A DNA stretch of 64,000 nt from Unio delphinus (Eukaryota > Mollusca > Bivalvia > Unionida > Unionidae): NCBI GenBank assembly GCA_029339505.1, contig JAQISU010000003.1, forward strand, positions 19,351,001-19,415,000, written 5' to 3'. The notes beneath the pieces are model-generated. The model searched no databases. It was not told where the DNA came from and worked only from the letters and a program-made list of their open reading frames with translations. Position numbers and translations under genes: made by a program. Of this stretch, positions 35,446 to 48,176 are shown in pieces; within the stretch, counting starts at the first letter, position 1; each line of letters begins with the position of its first letter.

Positions 35446-36535
35446 TAAATTGTGTTGATACCCTTTTGATGATATACATTAGACATAAATACATGTATTG
35501 ATGTATGTCCCAATGCATGGTTCTCAGAAAAAAGTAAAGCAAAACCACATTAATGGTTACTTATATACTTACCTGCTATTAATGTGATCCAACTTTTTTG
35601 GACACCAATTATCACATTATAGCTTGGTTTTACTGTACATATAAGTAATATAGATACTTATTTATGACCTAATCCTTGACATAACCAGGTCCAGAGATAT
35701 GGGGGATCAATCTGAAAACAATACAAGACTAATTCTTGCCCCCTAACAAAATTATGCAGTGGATATTTATCTGTCAAACCCAGATATTGATTAAATTAGG
35801 GGTGTCCAAAAATTGTTGCCATAACCCGAGATATCAGGGTTTGGTCAACAAATCTACTGCAGAACAATGATTATGCATCTGATGTACAAAAAAAATGAGG
35901 ATTTAACAAAATATTTCTAATGCACAATAAACATAATAATTCAGTCATGCTAGGTTGCAGAAAAACAAAGATTGGAGGTCTTTTAAATGAAATACGTTAA
36001 CAAGTCACACATTTTTACAGCACTTAAGTTAATGATACAGTGTCAGTGGTTTAATTTGTTTTTATTTCCCTTTAAATATCCTTTCTATTTTGGTAGTCCC
36101 AGCTTAAAGTAACAGAGTTGCATGATGCCTTGCATTTTATGACACAAGAAGGACAGTTTACATATGTTTGGAATCTTTGGCACAGTATTTTGAAACAAAT
36201 GTAAAACAGCCTAAAGCAAAAGGTTTTTCACAAGGCAAATCCCCAGTGCAACATTCTTGCTTAAACTCATTGTCCAATGGTTGTAAAGATGAAAGACAAT
36301 AAATTATGTATACATGCATGTATGTGGATTTTGATTCTTTGATGTTCTCCATATATTTGAGTGTGTGTCTGCTGTGCAATGTACTGTTTGCTATAAGTAC
36401 AATATTTGTAGTTAATATAGAAATATAAAAAACCTTCATCAGTGGTTTGATGTTGGTGACACTTGTATGTTTTCTCATTGGCCATAACTTTATCCAGTTT
36501 TGTGAAGTATGTCATGGTTAAGGTGATCAGAACTA
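35446..36535. other. Intron 4, no gene recognised
   Basis: AT-rich DNA with an imperfect inverted pair near 35531-35640 (see the Tigger fragment). A 106-codon minus-strand frame (36158-36478) has no recognisable features. Confidence 0.4.
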
Positions 36536-36619
36536 AATCTGTCGTGTTGTCATCATTTAGGTATTGGAGAAGTTTTTAATCTGTCGTGCTGTCATCATTT
36601 AGGTATTGGAGAAGTTTTT
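36536..36619. repeat. 42-bp tandem duplication
   Basis: Two copies (36536-36577, 36578-36619) of a unit containing ATCATTTAGGTATTGGAGAA, with one substitution. Confidence 0.93.
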
Positions 36620-37628
36620 AGACCTTCTTCATGACATTAAATCTTAGATTCCTTTATTGGGGAGAAACTTGTCATTTGGCAATTTTTCTTTTATAGTCAA
36701 TCACCTTGCATGATTTGATTGAATCTTTGCATATTGAACAGAATTAAATTAAAATGAACATTCATAATTTTGTTATTTTATTTTATATGCCCACAATTAT
36801 GGCCAAATTTATGTTTTAAACACATCAAAGCTACATTATACATGACAATGTATGGAAGAAGAATTGCTGTGTGTTCCATGTGATTTTTTCACACAAAGAA
36901 CACAATGACAATAAGAATCCATACCGTTAATTTATACTTCAAATTAGGAAAATATTACAATTATAACTACTTACATATGTTGAAAAGGCCATAATATTTT
37001 CATCAAACTGGGGTATTACAATCAGCTAACACCATTTTGAATGCAGCCTTGGAAAAAAACTACGTATAATTGTTTGGTTAAAATTTAGATTTATATAGTC
37101 TAATGTTACGAAATACGCCATTAAAACCATATTTTGGTAAAGATGATTTTAAGTTTTGATCAGCATTTGGTTACCTTGTGGCAAGTCAACATTTAAGTGG
37201 AAGATATTACCTAGTCATAGTAGATACTCTAATGTGTAGATTTGTCTTTGTGTATTAAATCTTTTTTTCCCCATTAAATGCTTGTTTTCTTAAAGTTCTC
37301 AATGCCCGCCCCCCCCACAATATTTGACAAGGGTACACTGTGTCCCCCTATCTTGAAGACCTAGATACATCACTGCAGTATATAATATGCTCAGAATTTG
37401 TGTTAAATCCACCACAAGAAAGATATTTAATTAAGTAAGGTGTAATTACTCAGGAGCTCATATGACATACAGCTTGGTCAGTTTGGCTTCAGTGTTTAAA
37501 GTTTGTCTAGATATCTTAGTGTGCCTATGCAAGCACACCGAAATTCAGGCAACCAAAATGTCACATGAAATTCAGTGGTCAAATCTTTTGTTGAAATAAA
37601 AATGACATGAAGCCGATTTTAAAGTCTG
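36620..37628. other. Intron 4, nothing recognised
   Basis: AT-rich sequence without a supported element. Confidence 0.45.
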
Positions 37629-37632
37629 TTAA

Positions 37633-38848
37633 CTCATTCAGCCCCAACAAACTTGTCAGTAACACTGCTAGTGTGCCCTATCCACACTAAGCTGTGTCTA
37701 GCTGCTAGTGCCCCAGAGTGTTTTACCTGTTTGGAATTTTTTTTTTAAATCATGCACATGCCTTCACACTTACTTTAATTTCTCTTCTTGTATCCAATAT
37801 TAATCCATTAAATTTTCACCAATTAATCGAAATGAATTTGTCTACACAGTGATGTATTTTTTTTTCTTCTATTTGTCCAAGTCATTCACAATTTATTTAT
37901 ACACTTTTTACAAAATTATGTGCAACATTGTTAGGAATATCACATCATCAGCACTTAATTCCATTAAAATAAATTAGGAAAATTTAATATGTGATTTGGT
38001 TTGAAACAATTTGTACATACATTTACTTGGCAATGTTCACATCCAGTTTTGGATTCAGATAGAACTTTGTTCAATAAACACATTTTGCAGGTTGGATACC
38101 ACGTTTTGTTTGGTGATACCATTAATAAAATATGCATTTTTGGGCATATGGATTGGTTTCGTTTGCGATTTCCGTGTACAGTTTCTCCGGAAATAATAAT
38201 AAGTGAAGAAAAAAACTAGATTTCTCTCTTTTCCTTGTCAGTTTGTCAATGTTTGTTGTAGGTCCAAGATTCTGTCCACTAAAATCATTGATTTGGACAG
38301 GCAGAAGACGATCGCTCTAATCTGCTAGATCGGCAGAAACTCTTTCATTTTTGCTATCAGCATCCTCTTCTTCTGACGATTCAGTCTCAAGAGTCTTCAA
38401 TGTCCCATTCGAAATTTTGCAAATTATCCAACTATCAAACATATCTTTCCTCTATTTAATTAATATTTTCGAGATAAAACCTGAGAAACTCCTCATTTTC
38501 GCCCTCGCCACCATCAAAAATGACTCGTGCTTCCGCCATCATTTTACGATTTTTTAAGAACAGAACACGTGTATTGAAAAATGCTCTCAAGTAGTAATTC
38601 TTGGTTTCCGAACATTTAAAGTTTGCCCAAACGAAAGTAAATTCATGTCTGATTGGTTACAAGTGGGTCTGATTCTTGGAAAAGTCCCATTTGTAACCAA
38701 TCAGAGACTTTCTCTCGACCACATGTTCGGACCGTTGAGCAGCGGTACCGGCCATTGAATGCAGTCAAGAAACTTCACGAAAAGGCGGTATTGGTTGTTG
38801 AATGCAGAAACTGGATTACGCACAAAGGCGGTATCGGGGCCGAAAGAG
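37633..38848. mobile_element. TTAA-flanked inverted-repeat element (piggyBac-like), 1.2 kb
   Basis: The left end is TTAA-CTCATTCAGCCCC (TTAA at 37629-37632). The right end is GGGGCCGAAAGAG-TTAA (TTAA at 38849-38852), whose complement is CTCTTTCGGCCCC. The 13-bp ends match except at two positions. Internal frames are short and unrecognised, so it looks non-autonomous. AAAGGCGGTATTGG and AAAGGCGGTATCGG form a duplicated subterminal motif near the right end. Confidence 0.65.
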
Positions 38849-38852
38849 TTAA

Positions 38853-39879
38853 GGGTGCAATGCATTATACAGACACCGTCCACCCCCACTCAAAGCATAT
38901 TAACCATGACAACAAATATGCCATCACTAAAGTCGATGTTCATGGAATTTGCATAAAATGTGAAAGAAACTACACATGCTTAGACATTTTTTGCCAACTT
39001 TATAGCCAATAAGAGCAAGTAGAAAGTCTATATTATATGGTGTTGTTGGGAAAATACAGTTGTCTCCTTTTCTGCAATATCACCCACTTTGGTATATTTT
39101 AATTGATGTTGATGATAGAGAGCTCAGACGTAGTGTGCAAGCTCATGAGACATAAAATGTGGCATGTGGGGTACATATGTTAAGCATTGTGAGACCCACA
39201 GATTACCGTTCTTGAGCAGTTCTGTCAGAAAGTCAGGATTCTGAATCTACTCACAGGCATGAAATAACTTAAACTTCTTGGTGGATGCATTCTGTGGAAA
39301 ATTCAGGTCATCTCAAGAAAAAATTTGGATCCAGTAACAGTACATCTCCTAATTCAGCAGTGATCTCATAAACGATACTAAAAGGTCTTGCTGTAAAGAA
39401 GAGTATAAATGGCTAAATGTTACTATGAAAGGACTGATTTGATATGAAAGTTTTAATATAATAATAAAAATATTTCAGTAGTTGTAGTTTTGTTCATTTG
39501 TATACAGAAAAATCTGGTTCATGAAAATCCTCATGTTTTTTTAGGTATAGCTCTTGATCTGCCCAGACCTGACCTGACATTTCTGTCACATGCACAGTTA
39601 TAGCAGTAATTCAAATCATTGAAAACTAATGTATTTTGTATATTATCATTCACCATTATTCTGTTGTCACTGCAGTGATACATCATAGGTTACTTCAGTA
39701 GTCTTTTAAAGTCTTCAACTAGTAATCTTTTCAAAACTCTCTTTAAAAGGCTAAGATAAGATGCACCAAGATTCAACTCGATGCTGCTAATACTTCTATT
39801 TTGTATCAATAGAAACACAAAAAAATTAAAATATTAAAATTCACCCAGATGACTTTCAGATGTCTTCATTCTTTTACAG
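38853..39879. other. End of intron 4
   Basis: No gene seen. The phrase ATATCACCCACTTTGGTATA (about 39078) resembles ATACCACCCACTTTAGTGTA (about 40795), inside the next inverted-repeat element. Confidence 0.4.
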
Positions 39880-40038
39880 TGTGCTAATAGGTAAAACTGA
39901 TTTGGTGAAGATCTCAGACTTTGGTAACAGCCGGACATGGAATGAGAAGAGCACCAAAATGTCATTTGCTGGGACTGTGGCTTGGATGGCTCCAGAGGTC
40001 ATCAAGAATGAGCTTTGCTCAGAAAAAGTTGATATTTG
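39880..40038 (+). CDS. MAP3K12/13: MAP3K12/13 coding exon 5 (activation loop)
   Basis: This exon encodes residues 271-323. The acceptor is cttttacag at 39879 and the donor is GATATTTG|gtaaca. Asn271 finishes HRDLKSPN. Then come VKISDFG with the magnesium-binding Asp284, an activation loop with [16 protein letters not shown] (295-310), and the start of SEKVDIW. The Ser/Thr pattern of STKMSFAGT matches the family's regulatory activation loop. The region right after DFG (NSRTWNE) differs from vertebrate TSKELSD but keeps its length. The 6.5-kb intron upstream holds a Tigger fragment, a SINE and a TTAA-flanked element. Confidence 0.97.
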
Positions 40039-40334
40039 GTAACATATTCATAGATTATGCAGAAATACACCACCACTTTATAGCCATGTCAGGGAATATT
40101 TACTAATCTAAATCAAACATGCGTATGTGACCATAACGTTTGCAGATCCTGTTTATTTTTTCAAAAGGAGAGATTTATTCAGAAGTAAAGGACAATACTA
40201 CATATCTGTGATCCTGTCTGCATCATTGCTTTCAGTTTAGAAATTGACCGGTTTAATAAAGGATTTCTGGAAACTGTGAGAAGGAGCAAATATATCCTCC
40301 TTTGTACATGTATATATTTTTGCTTATCCTTTAA

Positions 40335-40896
40335 CACATTAACCCCTTGAGGTTTTTGCTGTTTTCACATGAAATATGAAACATTTTGGGGACTATTTCT
40401 GAATACATCCTAATACATCGACTTCCAAACAATATTCCATTCAACAAATGGCTAGTTGTGGTCAAGATAATGTTTTTCATTGGTTAGTTTGCTGGTATAT
40501 GAGCAGAAAGTGAAAAATTGGCCTCCCATAATTTTCGTGTGGAGATGACTCTTTATCCTACTTTTTGCAAAGGTTCACCTGTCTGTGTGCACTTCAGACC
40601 GGTCTGCCATAGATCTGAGGCCATAAAGTCTAAAATTGGGACACAAATTCAGATTCCAACCATGGTCAAATTTTGGGTGAGAGAATCAAAACGGGTCCAA
40701 AAACATAGGTTTTTCCCTCTGTATTTTGAAGTGCAACTAAAATGTCCAGATTATTTGCTATCATTGTAGAGCTACATCTGTCTAACTTTCTATAATACCA
40801 CCCACTTTAGTGTATCACGCATGACTTTGATGCTACAGACCTTGGAAGTAGGCTACTACCTCATGCCCCGTAAAGTCGTCACTAGGGGTTAATGTG
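40335..40896. mobile_element. Inverted-repeat element with embedded TTAA
   Basis: The ends CACATTAACCCCT (40335-40347) and AGGGGTTAATGTG (40884-40896) are perfect 13-bp complements. The embedded TTAA (40339-40342, 40889-40892) could be a piggyBac-type target duplication giving CCCCT termini, or the termini may extend to CACA. There is no transposase. Confidence 0.6.
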
Positions 40897-41210
40897 CTAC
40901 CATGGCAAGTGAGTGAAATTGATGCAAGAATTTATTAATTTGTACACTTGCACAGCAGTAATGAGTGAGATCTGCAAAAAAAGGTTTGAAAGTCACCTGA
41001 AGAAATAGGAATTTTAAACATGATAGTTTTGATAAATAGTTAAAAAGAAATTAAGTTTAGATATAAAAATTAGGATACTCTTTGTATCAAAATACCAACA
41101 GAAAGACTTTGTTATAGGTTAATAGAATGCTTGCTTCAAAATAGCAGTAGTATGTATCTTAGAGTTGATTTATTCAAACTGTGTGCAATGTGAAATTACT
41201 ACTTCCTGCA

Positions 41211-41348
41211 GGGAAGAGAAGTATACACTTGATCATTCATTGCTGTTAAGTCAGCAGATAAGAGAAGTATACACGTGATCATTCATTGCTGTTAAGTCAG
41301 CAGGGAAGAGAAGTATACACTTGATCATTCATTGCTGTTAAGTCAGCA
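41211..41348. repeat. 46-bp tandem triplication
   Basis: Three units starting at 41211, 41257 and 41303, with TGATCATTCATTGCTGTTAA and GTCAGCA. Two or three substitutions mark the middle copy. Confidence 0.95.
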
Positions 41349-41769
41349 GTGGTGGGAATGTACTAATGAGTAAAAAGTAGTATTAAAACGATAATAATAT
41401 GGAAAATGCTAATGGAGTTTACCTAGACATATAAGAAAACGTACATTCAGAAATGAGATCTTTTGGATTGTAAAGTGTTAGGTAAATACTGTACTAAAAT
41501 ATATTTCCAGGTCACATTAACATTAGGAAATAAACTACATTACATTTCGAATCCAGGAGCAATCCTGTCAGGAGCAAATTTTGTCTTTTCCATCTTGATA
41601 TAGACAAAGGAAAGAAACTTTACCCCATTACCATTGCTGGCTGTTTTATAAGCTTTGGCTGCAACATGATCAGCAATATCTTGTATTGTCTACATAAATC
41701 TTGCAATAAATATATCCATCCTTAATTAAATATAGTATTGTGTTTTAAGGTTTCTGCAAAGTAAGTCAA

Positions 41770-42290
41770 TTGACCATCAGGGTTCCCATGGTCATGGATA
41801 TCCTGGAAAAGTTTGTAAATTACAGAAAGTTAGGTAGTGGAACTTACTTCGTACTGCTATTGTGAATGGGTTGGCATTCTCAGAGAAAATGATTTTAAAG
41901 AGCTTCTTCAATGGCCTTTCAGCCAGCATTTGTTGGCACAAGCTTTTTTTTATCACTACTCTGCCTAAACTACTGGGATATCACCAAAAAACTTCATGCA
42001 CATTAGTCCCATGGTCTAGTTGGTCTATTTGTCCTGGTCATTCAATATGTTATAGCTGTTTCTTATTTACCAAAAGAATTCTTATCATGTTTGATTGGTC
42101 CTAAATGAAATAGTTGCTAATGTGACCTGCATTATAACTGACATAGTAGATATCTTGTTATTGCTACTTCACCTAAATTGATAACCATCTTCATTGATTT
42201 TTCACCAAAAGACATGCTAAGATGTCTGATTGGTCCTAAGAAAATTGGTGCCAATTTGCATCCAATATGGGCACCTTGGTGTCAGTCTTG
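41770..42290. repeat. Unclassified dispersed repeat (copy in intron 5)
   Basis: TTTTTCACCAAAAGACATGC, TGATTGGTCCTAAATGAAAT and similar phrases match the intron-3 copy at 32470-32930. Confidence 0.5.
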
Positions 42291-42528
42291 AAAAGCTTTT
42301 TATCAGTCAATGCTGTGAGGGACTTTCAACACACAACATTCTTTTATTGGATTCCTAGAAATTATTTTCTGCCATTAGAGTGTCAGCTTCTCTGAAAGAG
42401 TTGTATTTTATAACACAGCCTCTCTGCTGATTTTCAGACTCATAAAGAATGTCAGCAAGTTTGTGGTTTTGGTAACTAAAAATATTGTTGCAGATTGTTT
42501 AGAATAGGTGCCATTTTAGATGAAGTGA

Positions 42529-42747
42529 TGTTGTTGTAGGGTTTTTCAGCACAAAATTAGGCTATACATAGCGGCCAGTATTAATGGTGGATGAAAAACC
42601 CGGGAAAACCCCCGGAAAGAACCACTGACCCACGAGAAGCTACTGACGGGCTTTCTCACATAACCACATTAGCCGAATCGAACCCATGCTGACAGGTGAA
42701 ATGGCAGTGATCGATAACAGAGAGCACTTTCGGCCACTCATGGCCCC
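42529..42747 (-). mobile_element. tRNA-derived SINE, family B
   Basis: Minus-strand copy with the central block (plus-strand reading GGGAAAACCCCCGGAAAGAA) and a head near 42740. A perfect 12-bp target-site duplication, TAGATGAAGTGA, lies at 42517-42528 and 42748-42759. Confidence 0.9.
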
Positions 42748-42886
42748 TAGATGAAGTGAGCATGCATTCTTGGTCAGAAGTGTATATAGATGTAAGCAGG
42801 TTTGGCGTTGTTCAAAACTTTTTTGATCAGTTTTAAAGAATGAATTCAATAAACATAAAGTGACTTCTGTGGTAAAATGCATGTGA

Positions 42887-43111
<225 letters not shown>

Positions 43112-43559
43112 TGACTGTTATGATTTTATCGTTTTCCTTGCAGTAAATATCACAGAAAGCTGGATATATTTTTATCAGTCAAAATGTTTAGCTAACCATT
43201 TTACACTAGTAGTTACACAAATTTCAATATTGGCTGCGTGTAGAATTGTTTTTGTAGCAGCATGGGTGTTCAGTCGACCTTTTGGAGAGTGACAACCCTT
43301 CACAACCTACCACCACCACCAAATCCTCCCTTCATTCTGGACCCTGGACAATGTTGATGTTTTAATTGCCAAAGGCCAATCTGAGTCTTGTATAATCATG
43401 AAATGACCCCCACTCCCAGTTTGGTGGTGATTTCATTGTTGCCAAATGCCAATTTGAGCCTGGTTGTCAAGATGAAATCCTTCACTGAAGCACAACAAGG
43501 CCCAACTATGGTCATTGGTAGCAAGAAAAATGTTTAATGAGTTTGTGGTGGGGGTTGCT

Positions 43560-43862
43560 TAACCAAATTTTTTATCGAGACCAATGTGATATCATGCTGC
43601 TGGATTGTGTAAGCTGCTTGTAATGGCTTGATTTGTTTTTATGTCTACCTTATGAAGATATTCTGTCTTGATTTGTTTGTTTATCAAATAGGACATTGTC
43701 ATAAACCACAAGATTATTAATACTGCCATCAAGATCTTCGACTGGCGATGCATCATTGATGTCTGTGATTAATTCAGTAACGGATGTATCAGATGCCAAG
43801 GAATAATTTGCAGCTTTACTGAATTCCTTGAGGACATCATAACATTGCTGGTTATCTGCGGA
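43560..43862 (-). pseudogene. Polinton packaging-ATPase-like remnant
   Basis: The minus-strand frame from 43862 reads QCYDVLKEFSKA, then SINNLVVYDNVLFDKQT, then a stop and, still in register, GRHKN. Order and spacing resemble the Walker B region and following arginine-containing loop of the FtsK/HerA-type packaging ATPase of Maverick/Polinton elements; the second acidic position of Walker B reads Asn here. The remainder toward 43560 is frameshifted and the Walker A part was not found. With the integrase remnant 0.8 kb away on the other strand, this points to one decayed Polinton. Recognised by eye from motif order only. Confidence 0.5.
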
Positions 43863-44679
43863 TGGTGCTACTTAATAAACTTTTTACCATTTGAGCCATT
43901 GCATTATTAGGTTGATCAACAACTGCATTTTACCAGACACAGACTGGCTAATAATAAGGGCTCAAATAGAATTTGGTAATGCTGAATGTTGTTTGATGGG
44001 TGCTTGCTCATGTGTCACTGGAAAGTAAATTACATTCATATTGTGGGAATATGTATTATTATCATGAATCTATATTATTTTTAATGCAAGGTAGTCACGG
44101 ATACAACTGTACTGGGAGCAACAATGACAAGAAATAACATGCAAGTGCGCAAAATGTGGCATAAAAAGAGATAAGTTTGTGAGTATGCCTGGATGATATT
44201 GCTTTGGTGTTGGGAGTTTACTAGGAACATCATGTGCAAAGGTACCTGTGGGGAAAAAAAACATCTGCCAGAATATTGCTGTGTTCCTGGAACACAACTT
44301 TATATTAGACTGGATGAAACAAATCAAAACCGGGTGAATTACCAGTAAATGCAGTTGAACAAACCTGCAACACAAATGACGTCTCATATAAAAATAAAGA
44401 TCTGCAACAACAATAAATCGCTGTCGTTATGTTGATTAAAATGTTGGCATCAATAAAAAAAATAAAAGCATGCAAGAATCGCTTGCTCACTAGTTGTAAG
44501 ATTGGTTTTAAGTGGTAAGTTAACCATGGGCGCAGGCAGTTAATTGTCCAATAATTATAATAATGAAGTCAGTTTATTATTGTTCAAGAGGATCTTGAAA
44601 AGGTAAAGCAGCGATTAGCAAACTTGTGTGTTGTTTTTGCAGATTTGTTTTCTCAACAGTAAATATGGGAAATTTATCT

Positions 44680-45352
44680 GGCACCACCTAAAATGATTCA
44701 CCATAGATGGTTTGATATCAGAACTCCCAACGAAGTTCATCAGGCAGATATTTTGTTTTTGCTACATGACACTATCACCAGTACATCACACAAATGACAG
44801 ACTTGTACATACAAATATGCATTGCTGGTTGTCGATGTTGCAAGTAGGTACAAGGAAGTAGAACCGCTATTGACTAAAACAGCATCAGAAGTTGCAGCCA
44901 CATTTGAATGAATTTACTCACATGACAATGATTGATGCAAGTTGATCCTGGCAAAGAATTTCTTGGCATAGTATCATCACTGATGCAACAACATAACATT
45001 GAAATCAGATGCGAACATGCAGCCAAACATTGTTATGATGCAATCATTGAACAATTACTCAGACACTTGCTGAGTGACTGTTTGTACCTCAGTATGCTCA
45101 GGAATTGTTGAGCAGGAACAGATCTCATGAATGGGTTGAAAGACTGCCACACATGATAGCCGCATTAATCAATGAAGTCATGAGTGGAGTTGCTATGAAG
45201 CCCATTGATGCAGTCGGAAAGAAACATATGCCTGTTATACAGTGTGACTTGCCAGTCCTACTGGGGTTTGGCAGCAACATGACAGGTATCTATATGAACC
45301 CGGTAAACTTGAAGGCAGTAAAAACAGAGCAACCTTTCCTATCTGGAGTGTA
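44680..45352 (+). pseudogene. Polinton-type DDE integrase remnant
   Basis: Frame pieces in order: VHQADILFL, LLVVDVASRYKEVEPL (first Asp), VDPGKEFLG (second Asp), AIIEQ (Glu), then LSRNRSHEWVERLPHMIAAL and a longer open tail to 45352. This is the retroviral-like integrase core, in the flavour carried by Maverick/Polinton elements. At least three stops or frameshifts (near 44907, 44925 and 45075) inactivate it. It lies in intron 6 of the kinase gene, sense to it. A Ginger-type transposon is an alternative source, but the ATPase-like remnant nearby favours Polinton. Confidence 0.68.
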
Positions 45353-46139
45353 ACCCCATGAAATGTTTTTAGCATGGTAAGACCGCAATCCAAACAGACT
45401 AGATTCGGTTGCTCCTCAGTGTGGATTTGTCTGTTAAAAATTACAAGTAATTTCCAAAACTAAAGACTGCTCAGTTGGATTTGTGCTTGAAAAGGGCACT
45501 AGCTCCTCAGTGTTAGTTGCATTTATGTCAGTGTGACATTTTTTTGTGTTGCTGAGAATACTATTGATTCTGGCTGATGATAAAATTTGTCTTGTGTCAT
45601 TAGGAACATATTTCTACAGGATTATTGCGTTACAGCAAGCACACTGATTCATTGTTTTTGCTTCAACATCATGATAGATTAAACATCAAGATCAAACTCG
45701 CGGGTCTTTTTGTCAACTCGCTGATAGCCAGCTACTTTTTTCTTGACCGTGTTGGAAATTTTAATGGTGGACCCCAATTGAGATTGATTCATGTTGTAGA
45801 CAACTTTCCACAGTTGAGACATTTTTGTAACTCACAGTACTGACAAATGCACTAAATTTGAGCATTTGACATGAAAGTCAACAATCCAAACATTAGTATC
45901 TGAAATTGTTAGTCCCTACAATGAATGGTTATTACATAGCCTATAGTTGAGCATCATGATTGTGCCAGTGCCTGCTCAACAACCTCCACAGGAATATCAA
46001 CAGATATCAGTAAAAACGAGTGTATGCTGAGTCGCCATTCCTTTAATATCGGGAATATTCTGGTGACTAGTATCTGCAGGAGGACGATAACATCGTGGAA
46101 ATGCAAACCTTTCTTGTTGAAGCTTATCTTCACAGAAGT
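45353..46139. other. Probable Polinton interior, nothing identified
   Basis: A 72-codon plus frame (45625-45843) and AT-rich sequence; no recognisable protein. Confidence 0.35.
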
Positions 46140-47560
46140 TAATTCCGAACTGTTTTCCTGGCTGCAACTATGAGATCATTTGGGCACCATAAGTTCCAGA
46201 AGTCATTGATTGCCATTTCTGGAATTGCATTGTGGATTATCTCACATTGAATCTTAATTGGCTGAAGTCTAATTAACACTTTCAGCTCTCAACATTTCCT
46301 TGCAGTAATAAACATAGTTTTTTTAGCCATTTATGTTGCGATTCTCAGTAATCAGAGAAGGTTGACCTTGAACAAAAACTATTTTATTGGACACTGTACA
46401 TATTTTGTCCCAAATGATGATTTGTGTTGGTGTCCAAGCATCTCCCTTTATGAAACAGAACCTGGCATGTGTACTGACACTAACACCCCTCTGTCTCATC
46501 TCCTGGGCTTTCAAAAGTTTTCCATTGGTCTCAGTGAAGGCCTCATTGGGCAGGAGATATTTGCATGCATTATGGACTTGCAGTTCGATCCGTCCATATG
46601 CACCAGGTACAAGCGCATCATAAGAATATTACTATTCATGCAATGATTTATCCTCAAGAACTGGCATGTCTATGTCAAATGCAGTGATCAGATACATACT
46701 TGAACATTTTATTATATTATTTGAGCCAGGCCACTTACCACATTCAGACTTATATTTTTTTCTCTCTCAGGGGCTTGCTGTTTTGTCAGTGATGGCATGC
46801 CAGCTAATTCTTTTAGTCGTTCATTTGCGACTTGATTTATTATTTTACTGACACTGGCTGGCATCACTTTGGTGCTGGGCAGTTTTTCTAGCTGCAGCTG
46901 CAGCTTTCTTCATACTAATTGTGCGAGTATGCCCTTTATGCCTGAGAATGCTTTGCCAGCGTCATCACCAACAGCACCAAAGGCTATATCACAAACAGCG
47001 TCAGTGGCTTTCATTTCTAATTGTTTTGCAATTGGGATCAATTTTGGACCATCCTTCTGAATAAACTTCATTGCTGAATCCATCTCCATAGATGGCTTTA
47101 TTTGTTGGTAACTGGGAAATTATCACTGACCATCACAGGTCCATCTTGATAATTGTATATAATCATGATATTTTGTTATTTCAGATCTAGCTGATCAATC
47201 CCTGTAGTAATCATCTATAAGTGCTTAATTAACACTGTTGTCAATGATGCCAGCTGAAAATAATCACTGGCAGATCACAGCTGCTTCATTGATGATTCTA
47301 GGGGACATAGTCAGCTCATCTTCCACCAGTCCAAATTTCTAGCCGATCAACATCATCAGGGATGTTGCGGGAACAAAGTTTGTTGTAAATTGTCCAAAAG
47401 GTTTGCTTTTTACGACCACAATCATGAGTGACAAGGTTACTTCCTGCTGCTTCTTCCGATGATGATTCATCTGCAGATCTGGTTGTAGTTCAGGAGAGTG
47501 CTGCCTCCTTTTCCTCCTACTCCCTTGCTTCAGATCTAGATTTTTCACCTGACTTCTTGA
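46140..47560 (-). pseudogene. Polinton-associated gene remnants, product uncertain
   Basis: On the minus strand, several open pieces keep protein-like composition across frameshifts: SSEEAAGS and IPDDVDRLEIWTGG (about 47470-47320), MKFIQKDGPKLIPIAKQLE (about 47070-47010), VANERLKELAGMPSL (about 46820-46780) and PGAYGRIELQVHNACKYL (about 46610-46550). Their position and strand, alongside the ATPase-like and integrase remnants, suggest structural genes of the same element. The last piece loosely recalls capsid-type proteins of Polintons. I cannot name them with confidence, and all are broken. Confidence 0.35.
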
Positions 47561-48176
47561 TCACTTTTCCATGATCTGATTTACTTTTTCAGTATATTAT
47601 TCTGCTGCTCAGTTAATAAGATGAAGTATTTTTATCATCATTTCATTTGACTTGAATATTTAAATCAACGTGAAATACATCAGAATCTTTTAGACTGTGA
47701 ATAAGTTTGGGATTCACATATTGTTCTTTACGATTATATCCGAACGCAACAATATCTAGCATTTGGTCTCTATCCCTGATAGCAGCAAAACCCTCCTCTG
47801 TAAATTTATCTGTGATGTTAGTTCTACCTTTTGATGATGGCAGTGTTGAACTTCAGACTGGTTGCTGGGGCAGTTGTTGAGTAGGTTGAAGATGACCAAA
47901 AATATTCTCAGGTAATGTCTTTTGTTTTGCCTCAGTTGCTGTAACAATATGTTTGGTTGGTTAAAAAATTGGTTTTAGTAACTGTTCTGTACCTTCTGTA
48001 AATTCCACTTTAGCTTCATAATATTGTTGTAGCTGCTGTGTGACAGAATTAAAGATATTTCTTAATTGACTCTAGTTGTTGTCTAGCTAGTTTAGCTATA
48101 TGCAGACATGATTTTTCTCCATTTTAAAACGGAATTCCGCTTTTCTTCTGACTTGAATCTGATTTTTCTTGATATA

